Assembly (NCBI GenBank): GCA_950022655.1
Contig: OX465587.1
Span: 33,669,716-33,733,715 of the forward strand
Length of the DNA stretch: 64,000 nt
DNA from: Alentia gelatinosa
Lineage: Eukaryota; Annelida; Polychaeta; Phyllodocida; Polynoidae
Direction of reading: 5' to 3'
Numbering within the stretch: the first letter of the stretch is position 1; each line of letters starts with the position of its first letter. Below the pieces are notes generated by a model, which had not been told where the DNA came from, made no database searches, and was given only the letters and a program-made list of their open reading frames with translations. Shown piece after piece: positions 11,857 through 22,110 of this stretch. The position numbers and the translations under genes were made by a program.

Positions 11857-12257
11857 AAAGGGGGCGTCCACAAACCACGACAAGGCTACGACAATGGCTT
11901 CCCGACAAGGTCCACGATTGGCCTACGATTGGAGGACCTTGTCATAGCCTTGTCCTGGTTGGTGGACCCCAGTTCCCGACAAGAGTCTACGACAAAGCCA
12001 CGACAAGGCCACGATTGGAAGCTTGTCAGGAGCCTTCCGACAAGGCTATGACAACATCAAACAAGTTCGATTTTTCCCATGACTGGACCCTTGCTGTGGA
12101 GTGTCATGGTGTGTCGGGAGCGTGTCGCAGAGGTCTACGATAGGAAATTTTGGTGGAGCGTGCACTTCCTGACACGCCCCGACAACGCTGTCGTAAAGCC
12201 CCCCTTCTTTTTTGTCGGCGCTTGTCGTAACCTTGTCGTGGTTGGTGGACACCACCT
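11857..12257. mobile_element. MITE family B
   Basis: Left end AAAGGGGGCGTCCAC, then AACCACGACAAGGCTACGAC; the right end is the inverted equivalent GTCGTGGTTGGTGGACACC. The TIR is ~35 bp. The first ~110 bp is itself a fold-back (TTGGTGGACCCC at 11959), so the element is compound. MITE A1 starts immediately after its right-hand TTA. Confidence 0.75.
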
Positions 12258-12260
12258 TTA

Positions 12261-12542
12261 GGCCCAGCGTCCACCTACTACGATAGAATCGTAGACCTCC
12301 CGATATGGCACCGATACAAAATGTCAAAATCGGTGCCATATCGGGAAGGTGCAAAATCGTAGACATATGTCTAGACATGCCAATCCACCACGCATTGTAT
12401 GGGGTTTTTATCGGTGTCTAATCGCAGAAACGTGGTCAACTGCCCTGATATTAGGTGACCTTCCGACGTGATTTTGATTTTTTATCGGGAGGTGTATCGT
12501 AGACCATATCGGAGCGATATCGTAGTAGGTAGACGCCGGACC
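12261..12542 (-). mobile_element. MITE family A, copy A1 (PIF/Harbinger-like)
   Basis: 282 bp, flanked by TTA on both sides (12258-12260 and 12543-12545). The ends are GGCCCAGCGTCCACC and the inverse GGTAGACGCCGGACC. The interior contains CGTGGTCAACTGCCCTGATA. TIR plus a 3-bp TWA target duplication is the signature of PIF/Harbinger-type MITEs. No coding capacity. Confidence 0.85.
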
Positions 12543-12547
12543 TTAGA

Positions 12548-12835
12548 ATCAGACCGTATGCTCCGAGGAGTTGACGCGCAGTAGTATTCGAGCGTATGCT
12601 AGTATATTGCTTAGAGTCAAGTCGTCTATATTATATTTATTATCCACCTTTTCTGGACAAACTGCATGTCAAAATCAGTTCGTTTTACTTATGCATTATT
12701 TTTCCATATGCACTATTTTTCTGTATTCACCCCAGAGTATACAACATATCTACATACCCGGAGCATACAGATATATCCACCTAATACATACACAATATTG
12801 AATGGTTTTAGATACAAGCGACCATGCTCCGAGGC
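12548..12835 (+). mobile_element. Family G fold-back element, copy 4 (partial)
   Basis: It contains the half-hairpin CCGTATGCTCCGAGGAGTTG, the TTATCCACCTTTTCTGGACA segment, TATGCACTATTTTTC, and the CATACAGATATATCCACC end at 12766-12783, followed by a fragment of another hairpin end. Aligned to 50106-50592 it lacks most of the left arm. Confidence 0.65.
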
Positions 12836-13078
12836 TCATGCACCTTTATTCAGACTTATGGGAATATTTTCACCAGTGGTGACTTTGCAGTGTGATTTCT
12901 GTTTTTATCATCTAATAAGTTATATTGCTGATTACATATAACTTTAAAAACGAGAAAGATAAGAAAAAGTTCGATGGTGAGAGGGATGAGTTCCTGGTGG
13001 ATTTTCACTCGCTCGTTTTGCTCGTTTTGCTCGTTTGGTATGTGTTTTAAAACGTCAACGAGTTTGGGCTAATCCTCC

Positions 13079-13094
13079 CCCCCCCCCCCCCCCC
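13079..13094. repeat. Poly(C) run
   Basis: Homopolymer of about 16 C just upstream of MITE A2. Confidence 0.9.
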
Positions 13095-13109
13095 AATCTC
13101 GTAAAGTAA

Positions 13110-13327
13110 GGTCCGGCGTCCACCTGCTACGATATAGCTCCGATATTGTCTACATGCACTTCCCGATAAAAAATCAAAATCGCGTCAGAAGGTCACCTAA
13201 TATCGGGGCAGTTGACCACGTTTCTGTGATTAGACACCGATTAAAAACCCTATACAATGCGTGGTGGATTGTATCGGTGCCATATCGGTAGGTCTAAATG
13301 TCTATCGTAGTAGGTGGACGCCAGGCC
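13110..13327 (+). mobile_element. MITE family A, copy A2 (internally deleted)
   Basis: It starts GGTCCGGCGTCCACC after TAA and ends GGTGGACGCCAGGCC before TGA. At 218 bp it lacks ~60 bp of the right interior compared with copies A3 and A5. Confidence 0.8.
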
Positions 13328-13429
13328 TGAGTGGTAATCGGCGAGTTTTTGTTGGTGAGACCATAAATCGCTTCCCTCACTATTCAGGGCAAAATCTGCC
13401 TGATACACCAGTTTTTCATATATCGTAAA

Positions 13430-13850
13430 TTCTGAACACTTTGAGTAGTATTTTATGTTTTACTTGTAAATGGAGATGCACATATTTATATGGTAAAAAA
13501 TCTACACTAATTTCTGTTATTTGCTATGTCAAACCAGACATGGTCATAGTGATTACTTTTTTCAGTGGAAAGATCCTCATGTGTTGCATGGTTTTGTTTG
13601 TCAACATGACACATGTGCTCATTCGGGGCATTGTAATCAACTGTGGATTCAAGTGCTGAAAAAGAAACAGCTGGATTGTCTGTGAAGCTCCTGTAACAAA
13701 TGCAGTATTTCCTAACTCATACTATGTGAGTTGTTTGAGTTTCATGACTTTTGACAATTATACTGTTTGAATCCAAAATGTTGGCTAGCTTCCCCTGTCT
13801 TTAGTGGATACCAGCGTTGGGTTGAGGCAGAGATTAGTAAGCGCTAGCGC
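13430..13850 (+). repeat. Dispersed repeat O, copy 1
   Basis: About 400 bp colinear with 55000-55430. Shared blocks are TGTTATTTGCTATGTCAAAC, TTCAGTGGAAAGATCC, GCTGAAAAAGAAACAG, GAGTTGTTTGAGTTT and TGGGTTGAGGCAGAGATTAG. Both copies lie just downstream of a family A MITE. No intact ORF is shared, so I read it as a non-coding dispersed or segmentally duplicated sequence. Confidence 0.75.
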
Positions 13851-14479
13851 CGCGAACGATCTGCTGGGAGTGTGATATTGCTACACACTCGCACATCTTG
13901 AGGATGTCGCCATTCTGAATATAGCACTCCTTACAAGGAGTGTGTTTGGAGAGTGACGCTTACAGTGATGCGGAAATACCGTCAAGAAAGTGTTCATTAT
14001 TGCTTTTCAACGACTGCCATTAGATAACCACTGCATTAAGACTAACCAGTCCCGCTAGTCTGATAAGAAACCCAAATACAGGAGATAAAGCCTTAAAAGG
14101 TTAAATTAAAACTTCCCTCCACGGTGAGGATTAGTTTAATTGGGCCTTTCACAACTGTAAGTCTACTATTGACTGCGGTCCATGGCGCATAATAGATACG
14201 TCAGGTGTTGAAAGGACGTAGTCAGGCTATGGTAAATTGTCTTAGGCAGTGAACAGCGTGGAGGTAGGACGGTAAATTGATGGCCATGCAGCTTACAAGA
14301 CCTCTCGTGGATCGATAATGTCAATTAAGTAGTCCGCAATATGCGATTAAATGTGGACCGGAAGGAAATTGTCAGAAATAACACTTAAAATCTTAGATTC
14401 ATTTATCCCACTTAACCACTTTAGTGCATGCATTTTGCTATCTAACAAATACACAATATGTGCCTGTTCCTGATACCAG
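13851..14479. other. Unassigned spacer
   Basis: No recognised exon. CTCCTTACAAGGAG at 13927 is a small palindrome. Confidence 0.35.
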
Positions 14480-14575
14480 TAGGCGTATGATGCGTAGTAA
14501 TATCCGAGTGTGGGCGAGGATATTGCACAGCCTCAACTCCGAGAAGGATATAGTAGTATCAGAAATAGATTGATA
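14480..14575. mobile_element. Short hairpin fragment of family G type
   Basis: Contains GCGTAGTAATATCCGAGTGT and GCGAGGATATTGCACAG, the inner hairpin sequence of family G, with much reduced arms. Confidence 0.5.
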
Positions 14576-14736
14576 TTGTATCTATTATTGAGCATTGCAA
14601 ATTTAAGTTATTAAAGGAAAGACAAAATGGCAGCTCATATCCTCACACACTACATTACATGGGAGATATTGACTGATTTCAGATATATAAGTGAATATAT
14701 ATCTGTATGTTCCAGGTATGGTGATATGGTTACTGG

Positions 14737-15155
14737 AAAACTCGACCCGAAACGAACTCGACCCGTAGTTGTCAGGAGAACTCGACCCGTTTCAGATAAT
14801 TATGGATAAGACGGTTCAATATAGGAGGAAATAAATAATAAATAAATCAGCGGATATAGAAAATACTGTCATGTTTAGGTCTAGGGTTATGGTTATGGTT
14901 AGGGATAAGGTTAGAGTTAGGGTTGGGTTAGGGTTAGGGTTAGGGATATGGTTAGGATTAGGGAAAGGGTTTCCTTTTTGTCCAAAGACCAATTTTGACG
15001 CCAAGATAAATTACTTACTATTCAGTATAGTATTTATCCACAGTTGAGACACTTCAGTTGGGAAGATTTAAAACGGGTCGAATTCGTTATGGGTCGAGTT
15101 CTTAAAACCGGTCGAGTTTTTCACGGGTCGAGTTGGTTACAGGTCGAGTTCTCCA
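14737..15155. mobile_element. Fold-back element with iterated ACTCGACCCG arms
   Basis: The left arm has three ACTCGACCCG units (about 14740-14795). The right arm has five inverse GGGTCGAGTT-type units (about 15075-15150), and AACTCGACC-type sequence closes both outer edges. The interior holds a degenerate TTAGGG array. It is a fold-back element with modular repeated arms and no ORF. Confidence 0.65.
14874..14965 (+). repeat. Degenerate telomere-like TTAGGG array
   Basis: About 14 units of GGTTAGGGTTAGGG type mixed with GGTTAT, GGATAA and GAGTTA variants. It lies in the middle of the fold-back element at 14737-15155. Confidence 0.85.
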
Positions 15156-15330
15156 GGATTCGGTGATACACACTCCTTATGTGTTTCCTATAGACATTTT
15201 GTATTCGGTGGATAATAAAATGTCTCAGGGACATGTTCATGTATCCACTCAGGATGGTACCCGGATGTTGTATCCTCCGCCGATAGTGATACACGCTCCC
15301 TGTGTGTTTACAATGGCGACTTCGTCTCAG
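15156..15330 (+). repeat. Diverged family G fragments
   Basis: ATACACACTCCTTATGTGTT, ATTTTGTATTCGGTGGATAA and a second partial unit ATACACGCTCCCTGTGTGTT resemble the ~70-bp tandem unit of family G. Confidence 0.5.
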
Positions 15331-15660
15331 GTTGATGATTAGATATGTCATTTGCTAGACTCATCACTGGTTGGTGTATACCCTTTTGTTCCCTCACTGA
15401 CAGTCATATCTCCAATATATTTCCTGTTGGCGACTAGCTATATTTACATAGAACGACCTGACCATGCTGTACAAGCTACAAAACGAGATGATAACTCGGT
15501 TTGTACGAAAAAAGGCGATTACGCAGAGTTCCGTATAAATAGTAAATTATCATCGAGTTTTGTGGATTGTACATGCATGGAAGGTCGTTCAAGATATACT
15601 ATATACCCGATATTAATCAAAAGGATTAACTCAACTTAAAGGATTGTAACTACAACATGA
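15331..15660. other. Unassigned spacer
   Basis: No recognised repeat. The open stretch 15352-15639 (+) has no protein family features I recognise. Confidence 0.35.
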
Positions 15661-15663
15661 CTT

Positions 15664-15795
15664 AACCCTTTCACAGCAGGATGATGCCTTAAGGCATTAC
15701 TGCTGTACGGCAGGAGAATGCCTTAAGGCATTACCGCTGTATGGCAGGAGGATGCCTTAAGGCATTACCACTGTACGGCAGGAAGATGCCTTAAC
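15664..15795. repeat. ~33-bp tandem repeat with palindromic core
   Basis: Three to four units of GGCAGGAGGATGCCTTAAGG followed by CATTACCGCTGTAC. TGCCTTAAGGCA is a perfect palindrome inside each unit. A short related TTTGCTACGCTATGATGCCT occurs at 7112. Confidence 0.85.
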
Positions 15796-15879
15796 CCTTT
15801 CAGTCCCACGCTCCTGAGAGCAACTTCAGAATAAAAAAATAGGTTTTATATATGTTGTGGTCATTTGAAGACTTTTCAA

Positions 15880-16720
15880 GTGTTTGAAAAGATTTTTCAC
15901 ATATGAACTCCATATTCCATTAGGATTCTGTAACTGCTGTAGTTTATTCCAATTTTGGTTACCATGGCAACCGTTTCTTCTTTTTTTTCAGGGGAAATTG
16001 CATTTTTTGCAGAAATTTCTTGAATAACATGACTTTACAGTGGTTAGTCATCAAACTCTGAGGGGAAAAATTCATCAATATATCTTTCGGTAAATAGGGT
16101 TACAATCTGGAAGGTTTTTACTTTCTTTGGTTGCCATAGTGAACCTCAAAATCGGGTACGAAGGCACTATCATAGAGGCACCTGACCAGTCATGTAAAGG
16201 TAATACACCAATATTTTTAGGTGAATTTATTACAAAAAGGGCCTTTGATACAACTTATGCCCGTTTCTCAAGTTTTTGACTGGTTGAAAAGATTTTCATA
16301 TATGAACTCCATATTCCATTAGGATTCTGTAACTGCTGTAGCTAATTCCAATTTTGGTTGCCATGCCAACCGTTCCTTCTTTTTTCAGGGAAAATTGCAT
16401 TTTTTGCAGAACTTTCTTGAATAACATGAATTTACAGTGGTTAGTCATCAATCTTTGAGGGGAAAATCCATCAACATATTTTTCAGTAAATAGAGTTACC
16501 AATCTGGAATGGTTTTATTTTCTTTGGTTGCCGTAGTGACCCTCAAAATAGGGTACGAAGGCACTATCATAGACGCACCTGACCAGTCACCTGAAGGTAA
16601 TGCACCAATGTCTTTAGGTGAATTTATCACGAAAAGGGCCTTTGATACATGTTCTACCTGTTTCTCAAGTTTTTGACCGATTGAAATTTTTTTTCATATA
16701 TGAACTTCATATTTCATTAG
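15880..16720. repeat. Tandem duplication, ~380-bp unit, 2.2 copies
   Basis: ATATGAACTCCATATTCCAT occurs at about 15901 and 16298, with a diverged third at 16699. Shared downstream blocks include GTAACTGCTGTAG, GAATAACATGA, TTTACAGTGGTTAGTCATCA and ACCTGACCAGTCA. The third copy breaks off where the gag/ORF1-like relic begins. Confidence 0.85.
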
Positions 16721-17260
16721 GAATTTCACAGTCTGGGTGGCCTCTGGTGGCTGCCGCAGATTCAACGGGATGGATACCAGGGGTATCACCATCGGCTGAA
16801 TCTGGGCCTGGCTTGCATGGGTCTCTGAGGCTTTCGCTTCAGTCTCCTGAGCAACCTTTAGGGTGTAATCACGCACTCGTACTCCGTGAGTTGTTGTACG
16901 CCGCCCCTAAACTTGTTCATGTTAGTGACAACCTGGTTGTCTAAATGCTCCAGGTAAGTTGAGATGTGCTGCGGTTCCCAGTTTCCTACCTTATCGGTGC
17001 TAGTGTAGGTCTCGGTAGTGTCTTGGAATACACATACCTTGATGCAGATGCAACTGTAGCAGTGGAAGCCACCAGTGCAGGCTGCGGTTCCTTCTGCTTC
17101 GCTGCCGCCTTGGGGACAAGCCCAGCTGGAGAAGGAAGAGAAGGGAAATCCTCCTCCATCGCAGCCCCACCAGTCCCTTTGGCATCTGTGCCTTTCTCTT
17201 TCGGTCTGGCACCAGCAGTGCTTGTTGGGGAAGGGCAGGCTTTCTGAAAAAGCCTGCTCT
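16720..17260 (-). pseudogene. Decayed ORF1/gag-like coding relic
   Basis: Read on the minus strand, 17255-16966 contains a long open stretch rich in Pro, Ala and Lys, including GGAAMEEDFPSLPSPAG and a lysine/proline segment. Next comes a stretch with LEHLDNQVVTNMNKFRGGVQ (about 16960-16900), and after a frameshift an acidic, helix-prone KVAQETEAKASETHASQAQ segment (about 16855-16800). An acidic 'FPSLP' segment followed by a coiled coil recalls ORF1/gag-like proteins of retroelements. That reading is an inference; I cannot name a family. Stops and at least one frameshift separate the pieces, so it is not functional. On the opposite strand 17232-17310 also translates to a Lys/Ser/Asp-rich peptide, so which strand is truly coding is uncertain beyond about 17240. 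Confidence 0.35.
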
Positions 17261-17655
17261 GAAGAAGACCAAGGGTTCCTCTAAGTCCAGTGACTCAGAG
17301 GAGGACTCTGGTCTGTAAGACAGGAGCCAGACACCAAGTAGTGTAACTTTGGGGGATGTTTTACATTCCTTGAAGACAGGAACAGTGAAGGTGAATCCTG
17401 ACCACAAGAGCTCTGGCACTTCCAAGGGGGAGAAATCCTCTAAGGAACCTGAAAAGGCAGCAGTCTCCTCTGAAGCTTCGGAATTCAAAATTATTGTATT
17501 CGAAAAAAAACCACTCATTAATAGAGCGATTCTATTTGTTTGTATGTATATAACACTGTGCCTATCGTTAAAAAGCGCAAAAACAGTTCCACAAAAGTTC
17601 AGCACTTATGAATACACCTATCAATCCTACATTGAGATTTCATTGGCGACCCCTC
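17261..17655. other. Spacer with possible low-complexity coding relic
   Basis: On the + strand 17349-17490 reads as a Lys/Ser/Glu-rich peptide ending near an EcoRI-like GAATTC at 17479. It could be a further part of the retroelement relic upstream. Nothing is recognised after that. Confidence 0.3.
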
Positions 17656-18300
17656 TATTTTATTACCCACCCAATAAGGGTCTCCATACTAAGCCTATGG
17701 AGCCTACAGATCACTACTGAGTAGATTCCGGAAAGCCGTATTCTCCCACTACGCAATACTCCTCGCTTTCACTCGGAGTATTACAACGTGTCGACTACGC
17801 GGAGAATACGATCATGGTACTATTGTGTATATACTTTACTTCTACTCACACAGGTTTTACTATTTCTTTATCATATACAAATGGCTGTTAAGCATAGGTC
17901 TGACATTTGTAGTTGAATATATACACAATATTACCATGATTTTGATCTGAGTGGCCGTATTCTCCGCGTAGTTCACACGAAGTAAAACTCAGAGCGATAG
18001 TGAGGAGTATTACGTAGTGTCAACTACAAGGAGAATACGGCCACACAGATCGAAATCATGGTAATGTTGTATCTATTACTCACCTCTCGACTGATTATTA
18101 GGAAAACAATCTTGTAAATAATTAGCAATTTTATTCAAGCACCGTGCATTGTTTATATGAATAGTTCCTATAATGCCTGTCAGGTGGCCAAAAAAGCTGT
18201 ATCCTCCTAGGAGAACACGGCTTTCCATATTCTCCTCGGCAGCGATCTGGAGGCTCAATAGGCTTAGTATGGAGACTCTGTATTGGGTGGGTAATATATA
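17656..18300. mobile_element. Fold-back element family L with two internal hairpins
   Basis: The outer inverted ends are TATTACCCACCCAATAAGG and the matching TATTGGGTGGGTAATATA; both then continue with CTCCATACTAAGCCTATGGA / ATAGGCTTAGTATGGAG. Inside are two hairpins (about 17725-17850 and 17935-18070) with the arm CCGTATTCTCC...GGAGAATACGG and centre CTCGCTTTCACTCGGAG. It has the same architecture as families G and I with different arm sequence. Confidence 0.75.
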
Positions 18301-19019
18301 AATTGCTGCCGCCGTCTTCTGTCTGAGTCATAGCGTTAGTCAGTCCAAGCCACTCACTCACACAAAACAGTTTGATTCGTCATTCTCTTGATTCTGACTT
18401 GCATAAAGAAAGCATTACAAGTGTCCATCCAGGATCGTAATTGCGTCAGTTATAACGTGTATTGTCACGTAAGGTGGCGCTGAACGTAAAAACATCAATT
18501 ATAAGGAGAATATGTAAACAACCTTTCATAATGTCAAACCTCCATTTCACACGTGACCCTATACACGGAGAGATCGTGTCAGTATTCAGGAGTATTGTCA
18601 AATTAGCAGCATTAGACTTCCCTACTCTATGCGGAACCCAGAATAGTGGCAAGGTCTTCCCCTAACAGTTTTTATTGCAGCTTAAGTGGATAGTTGACTC
18701 TCTACATCTTTAAACTATTAAGGATGTTTTATTAATAGGAAAATGGTCATATATCTTTACAGAAACAGCTTAAGGAAGTATCAACCAAATCAATAATAAA
18801 CAGTAGGACTAGATATGTTCTGAATAACGGAACTTGTATATAATGGATAACAGTTTGTAGCAATGTATTTTTAGTTTTTTTGTGGGCAGTAGAGAACGCT
18901 TAGTGTTGCTATGAGACAATCTTTCTAGTCTGCAAAAACTTCCCAGGATGTAAGGATCCTGGATGTAAAGGATCAGGATGTAAAGCCTAGAGGCAAAGAC
19001 TAGATTGAGAGTAGGGGAG
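18301..19019. other. Unassigned spacer
   Basis: Mostly AT-rich. AAGGTGGCGCTGAA at 18471 is a weak CTCF-like match. CAGGATGTAAGGATCCTGGA with further GGATGTAAAG repeats is at 18945-18980. Confidence 0.35.
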
Positions 19020-19284
19020 TAAAAGCGGGCTCCCACTGTCCCGACACACTGCGAAAAGTGCTGCGATTGGGCAACGATAAGGAATTTTCCAATCGTAGAG
19101 CCATCGGGACGGTTTTATCGTAGTGTGTCGGAGTGTGTGAAAAGAAGACCACGGTTATGACACCTGCCACGATTGAAGAGGTATGCAAACAATTAAAATC
19201 ATATATTGGTATATACAATTCATTGAAACGGTCATATATTCTATACCGAAAATTCTGGGGGAGGGGGGATGGGGGCCAGGAACC

Positions 19285-19324
19285 CAAAGTGTGTATGTGT
19301 GTGTGTGTGGGGGGGGGGGGGGGT
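19285..19324. repeat. GT tract plus poly(G)
   Basis: TGTGTATGTGTGTGTGTG followed by about 15 G. Confidence 0.9.
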
Positions 19325-19362
19325 GTCAGCTTTTAACCGGGATCGGCTTATAAGCGGTTATG

Positions 19363-19364
<2 letters not shown>

Positions 19365-19446
<82 letters not shown>
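19365..19446. repeat. (AT)n microsatellite
   Basis: About 40 AT dinucleotides with one early interruption. Confidence 0.95.
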
Positions 19447-19448
<2 letters not shown>

Positions 19449-19829
19449 CATAAGCCACAAGCGGAATTAACTGAAATGCTGCGTCTGAGCAATTGTCTAG
19501 GGAACCTCCCGGGGTAATTGCTCATTTGCCGGCCGAAAATCAACATTTTACATAGGGGGAAATGATCGTGACACACTCCGATGAACTTTTACCACTACAA
19601 CAAATCGAACATGTTCGATTTTGTCAGAAGACCTACGACATGGCATTTCTATCGTAGCACTATCGGAGTGTGTCGGAGTGTGTCGTAGTACTCATCGGAG
19701 CACAGAACCCACTTTCACGATAGACCCGTTCCTTCCGATTAAAATTTCATTTTTTTCATCGGAACGCTTGTCGTAAGGCTATCGTAGTGTGTCGGAGGCT
19801 CAAATCGTGATAGTGGGATACCCCTTTAA

Positions 19830-20111
19830 GGCCCGGCGTCCACCTACTACGATATGGCACCGATATGGTCTACGATGCACCTCCCGATACAAAATCAAAA
19901 TCGCGTCGGAGGGTCAGCTAATATCGGGGGCAGTTGACCACGTTTCTCCGATTAGACACCAATATAAACCCCATACAATGGGTGGTGGATTGGCATGTCT
20001 AGCGTATGTCTACGATTTTGCACCTTCCCGATATGTCTCCGATATTTGCTTTTTGTATCGGTGCCATATCGGTATGTCTAAATTTCAATCGTAGTAGGTG
20101 GACGCCAGGCC
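19830..20111 (+). mobile_element. MITE family A, copy A3 (full length)
   Basis: 282 bp with ends GGCCCGGCGTCCACC and GGTGGACGCCAGGCC, flanked by TAA (19827-19829) and TTA (20112-20114). It contains the family blocks CAGTTGACCACGTTTCTCC and TGCACCTTCCCGATATG. It abuts MITE C exactly at the shared TAA. Confidence 0.85.
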
Positions 20112-20114
20112 TTA

Positions 20115-20645
20115 GACCGTAAACACAGATATAATAGGTACTACTATGAGTCAAGAACTTAACTGATTTTAATGACATAGTCTCCAGCTTATATGCAGAC
20201 AGCATGTAGTATCTTCTTACAGGGTGAGCTTGTAAGCTCTGTGCTGTGATTGACCATTGGAGCAACAGCCAATGAGGATTGACCAGTCTCGTTCCGCTCA
20301 TGCCACTAACAATTCAGGTGTCAATTCAGTGCTCCCTGCCCCAAATCTGACCAAAACAGGAACTAGAGAGAGCGATAATGAGGGTAAAAATGCCATTCAC
20401 TACATGCTGCCATACAGACAACATCAAGACAGGGAGGAGCTGCTACAAAATGGCAACTGCCATTATGCAGTCTTTTTGGTACCAATAAATACGCACAATA
20501 TACATGACAAATCTACATAGCATAGAAACCAGTATAATTGATCACATAGGAATGTAGAGACTGGAATTGTAGAAGGAGTTGAGGTTTCGAGGGATGTTGA
20601 TTTGTCCGGACTCTACATCCGTGTGTGCTGGGCATTTCACTGTGG
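20115..20645. other. Unassigned spacer
   Basis: No repeat recognised. An 87-codon open stretch at 20257-20520 (+) has mixed polar composition but no family I recognise and no good splice-site or promoter support. Confidence 0.35.
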
Positions 20646-20648
20646 CGA

Positions 20649-20916
20649 CTGGTTCTAGAAAAGAACTGAACCCCTGGAAAGCCCACTCACTGTAGATACC
20701 TGCGAACTAGTAGTGCACATGCGCTGATACCTGGGGTATCCGCTAGGAGTCTCGGTGGGATATACCTACACCACTGTTTACATGTGTTGAATGGGTAACC
20801 GGAAGTTCACCTCCCCTGTATCTTGAAACAAGGCTAGCCACGAGTTTGTCCCATAGGCACAACATTGAACGGCCGTGAGTGGGCTTTCCAGGGGTTCTAG
20901 TTCTTTGGTTCTAGTT
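20649..20916. mobile_element. Fold-back element, ~40-bp arms
   Basis: ACCCCTGGAAAGCCCACTCA (20670) is mirrored by TGAGTGGGCTTTCCAGGGGT (20876), and the arms extend outward with GGTTCTAGAAAAGAACT / AGTTCTTTGGTTCTAG. The loop is ~180 bp and non-coding. Confidence 0.8.
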
Positions 20917-21129
20917 ATAACGCATCCACCATAGGTTGGACGCGTCACGCAGAGCAGTAGCATCTGTACCTTGTGGTTTTGATGATGGTATATATTGCCA
21001 TCAAAGAATTGATCATCTGTTCAATTATTCTATCTAATGGATTGGCATTTTAGTGGTACACTTTCACATTACAAAACTAGCCCTACTTTACTAGCCGTAC
21101 CTTCTCGATCACTTCCCTCAAATGATACT

Positions 21130-21685
21130 TGTTTCTACTAGCCTTTGCCATATGGAATATACCCTTTCACCATGTAAGAATTACATTTTCGCCATATAAA
21201 ACTTACACTTTGACTTTACAAACTTACAATTCCACAATACAAAATTTTACACTTTCCCCATAAAATACTTGAGCTTTCACAATATAATACTTACTCTATC
21301 ACAATATCAAACTTATACTTTCACAATTTGATACTTGTACTTTCACAATATCAAACTTATACTTTCACAATTTGATACTTATACTTTCACAATATTAAAC
21401 CTACACTTTCACAATATAATACTTACACTTTCACAATATAAATCTTACACTTTCACCATTTGGTACTTAAATGTTCACAATATCAAACTTACACTTTCAC
21501 AATTTGATACTTATACTTTCACAATATCAAACTTACACTTTCACACTATAATACTTACACTTTCATAATATCAAACTTACACTTTCACCATTTGATACTT
21601 ATACTTTCACAATATCAAACTTACACTTTCACAATATAATAATTAAACTTTCACATTATCAAACCTAGACTAAATGTCGAAACAC
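21130..21685. repeat. Diverged ~22-bp satellite (ACTTTCACAATATNAAACTT)
   Basis: About 24 units alternate ACTTTCACAATATCAAACTT and ACTTTCACAATTTGATACTT, suggesting a two-unit higher-order pattern. The array resumes at 21976 after an inserted poly(A)-tailed sequence. Confidence 0.9.
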
Positions 21686-21689
21686 AAAA

Positions 21690-21975
21690 GCAACTACTAA
21701 GATTGCCTTAACAAAATGGTGAAAGCAGAGTTGACAGATTAAGACCTCAGTGTGGAGTCCTCCATCCTGGCTCCTCGACTTATACATAATCCAAGTCTAT
21801 TCTGTGGTTGCCTGTACATATTTGTAAATCTCCTTATCTGTACCACACTCCATCTTTCTCATCCATTTATACCTGAAAAAAATGCTTGTTAACCATGGCT
21901 GTATGTTATTCATGGAAGACCTGCCAATAGGCAGAATGAATAAAAGTTTCTTCAACAAAAAAAACCCAAAAAAAC
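21690..21975 (+). mobile_element. Poly(A)-tailed retroposed insertion in satellite
   Basis: A ~285-bp non-repetitive stretch interrupts the 22-bp satellite. It has AATAAA at 21939-21944 and, 13 bp later, an A-rich tail (AACAAAAAAAACCC). This is what a LINE/SINE 3' end or a processed transcript inserted by target-primed reverse transcription looks like. I see no clear target-site duplication, and the family is not recognised. Confidence 0.55.
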
Positions 21976-22110
21976 CCATACACTTTCACAATGTAAACTC
22001 ACACTTTTATTATATAAAATTAAGTTTTGCAATATAGAACTTACATTTTCACAATATAAAACCTACAACCCCCTACAAGACTCACACTTTCGATAAACAA
22101 AAGACGCCTT
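21976..22110. repeat. Continuation of the 22-bp satellite
   Basis: ATACACTTTCACAATGTAAA, ACTTACATTTTCACAATAT and CTCACACTTTCGATA units are diverged copies of the array at 21130-21685. Confidence 0.75.

Larger units (their letters stand above)
19023..19826. mobile_element. MITE family C (804 bp, contains microsatellites)
   Basis: TAA flanks both ends (19020-19022 and 19827-19829). The left end AAGCGGGCTCCCACT pairs with the right end AGTGGGATACCCCTT. Interior ends carry CGACACACT / AGTGTGTCGGAG repeats. The middle contains a G-run and GT tract (19285-19324) and an (AT)n tract. The right target site is also the left target site of MITE A3. Confidence 0.75.

Noticed and set aside
20257..20520. 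87-residue + strand frame
   Set aside because: Plausible amino-acid mix but no recognised family, splice sites or conservation evidence; left as spacer.
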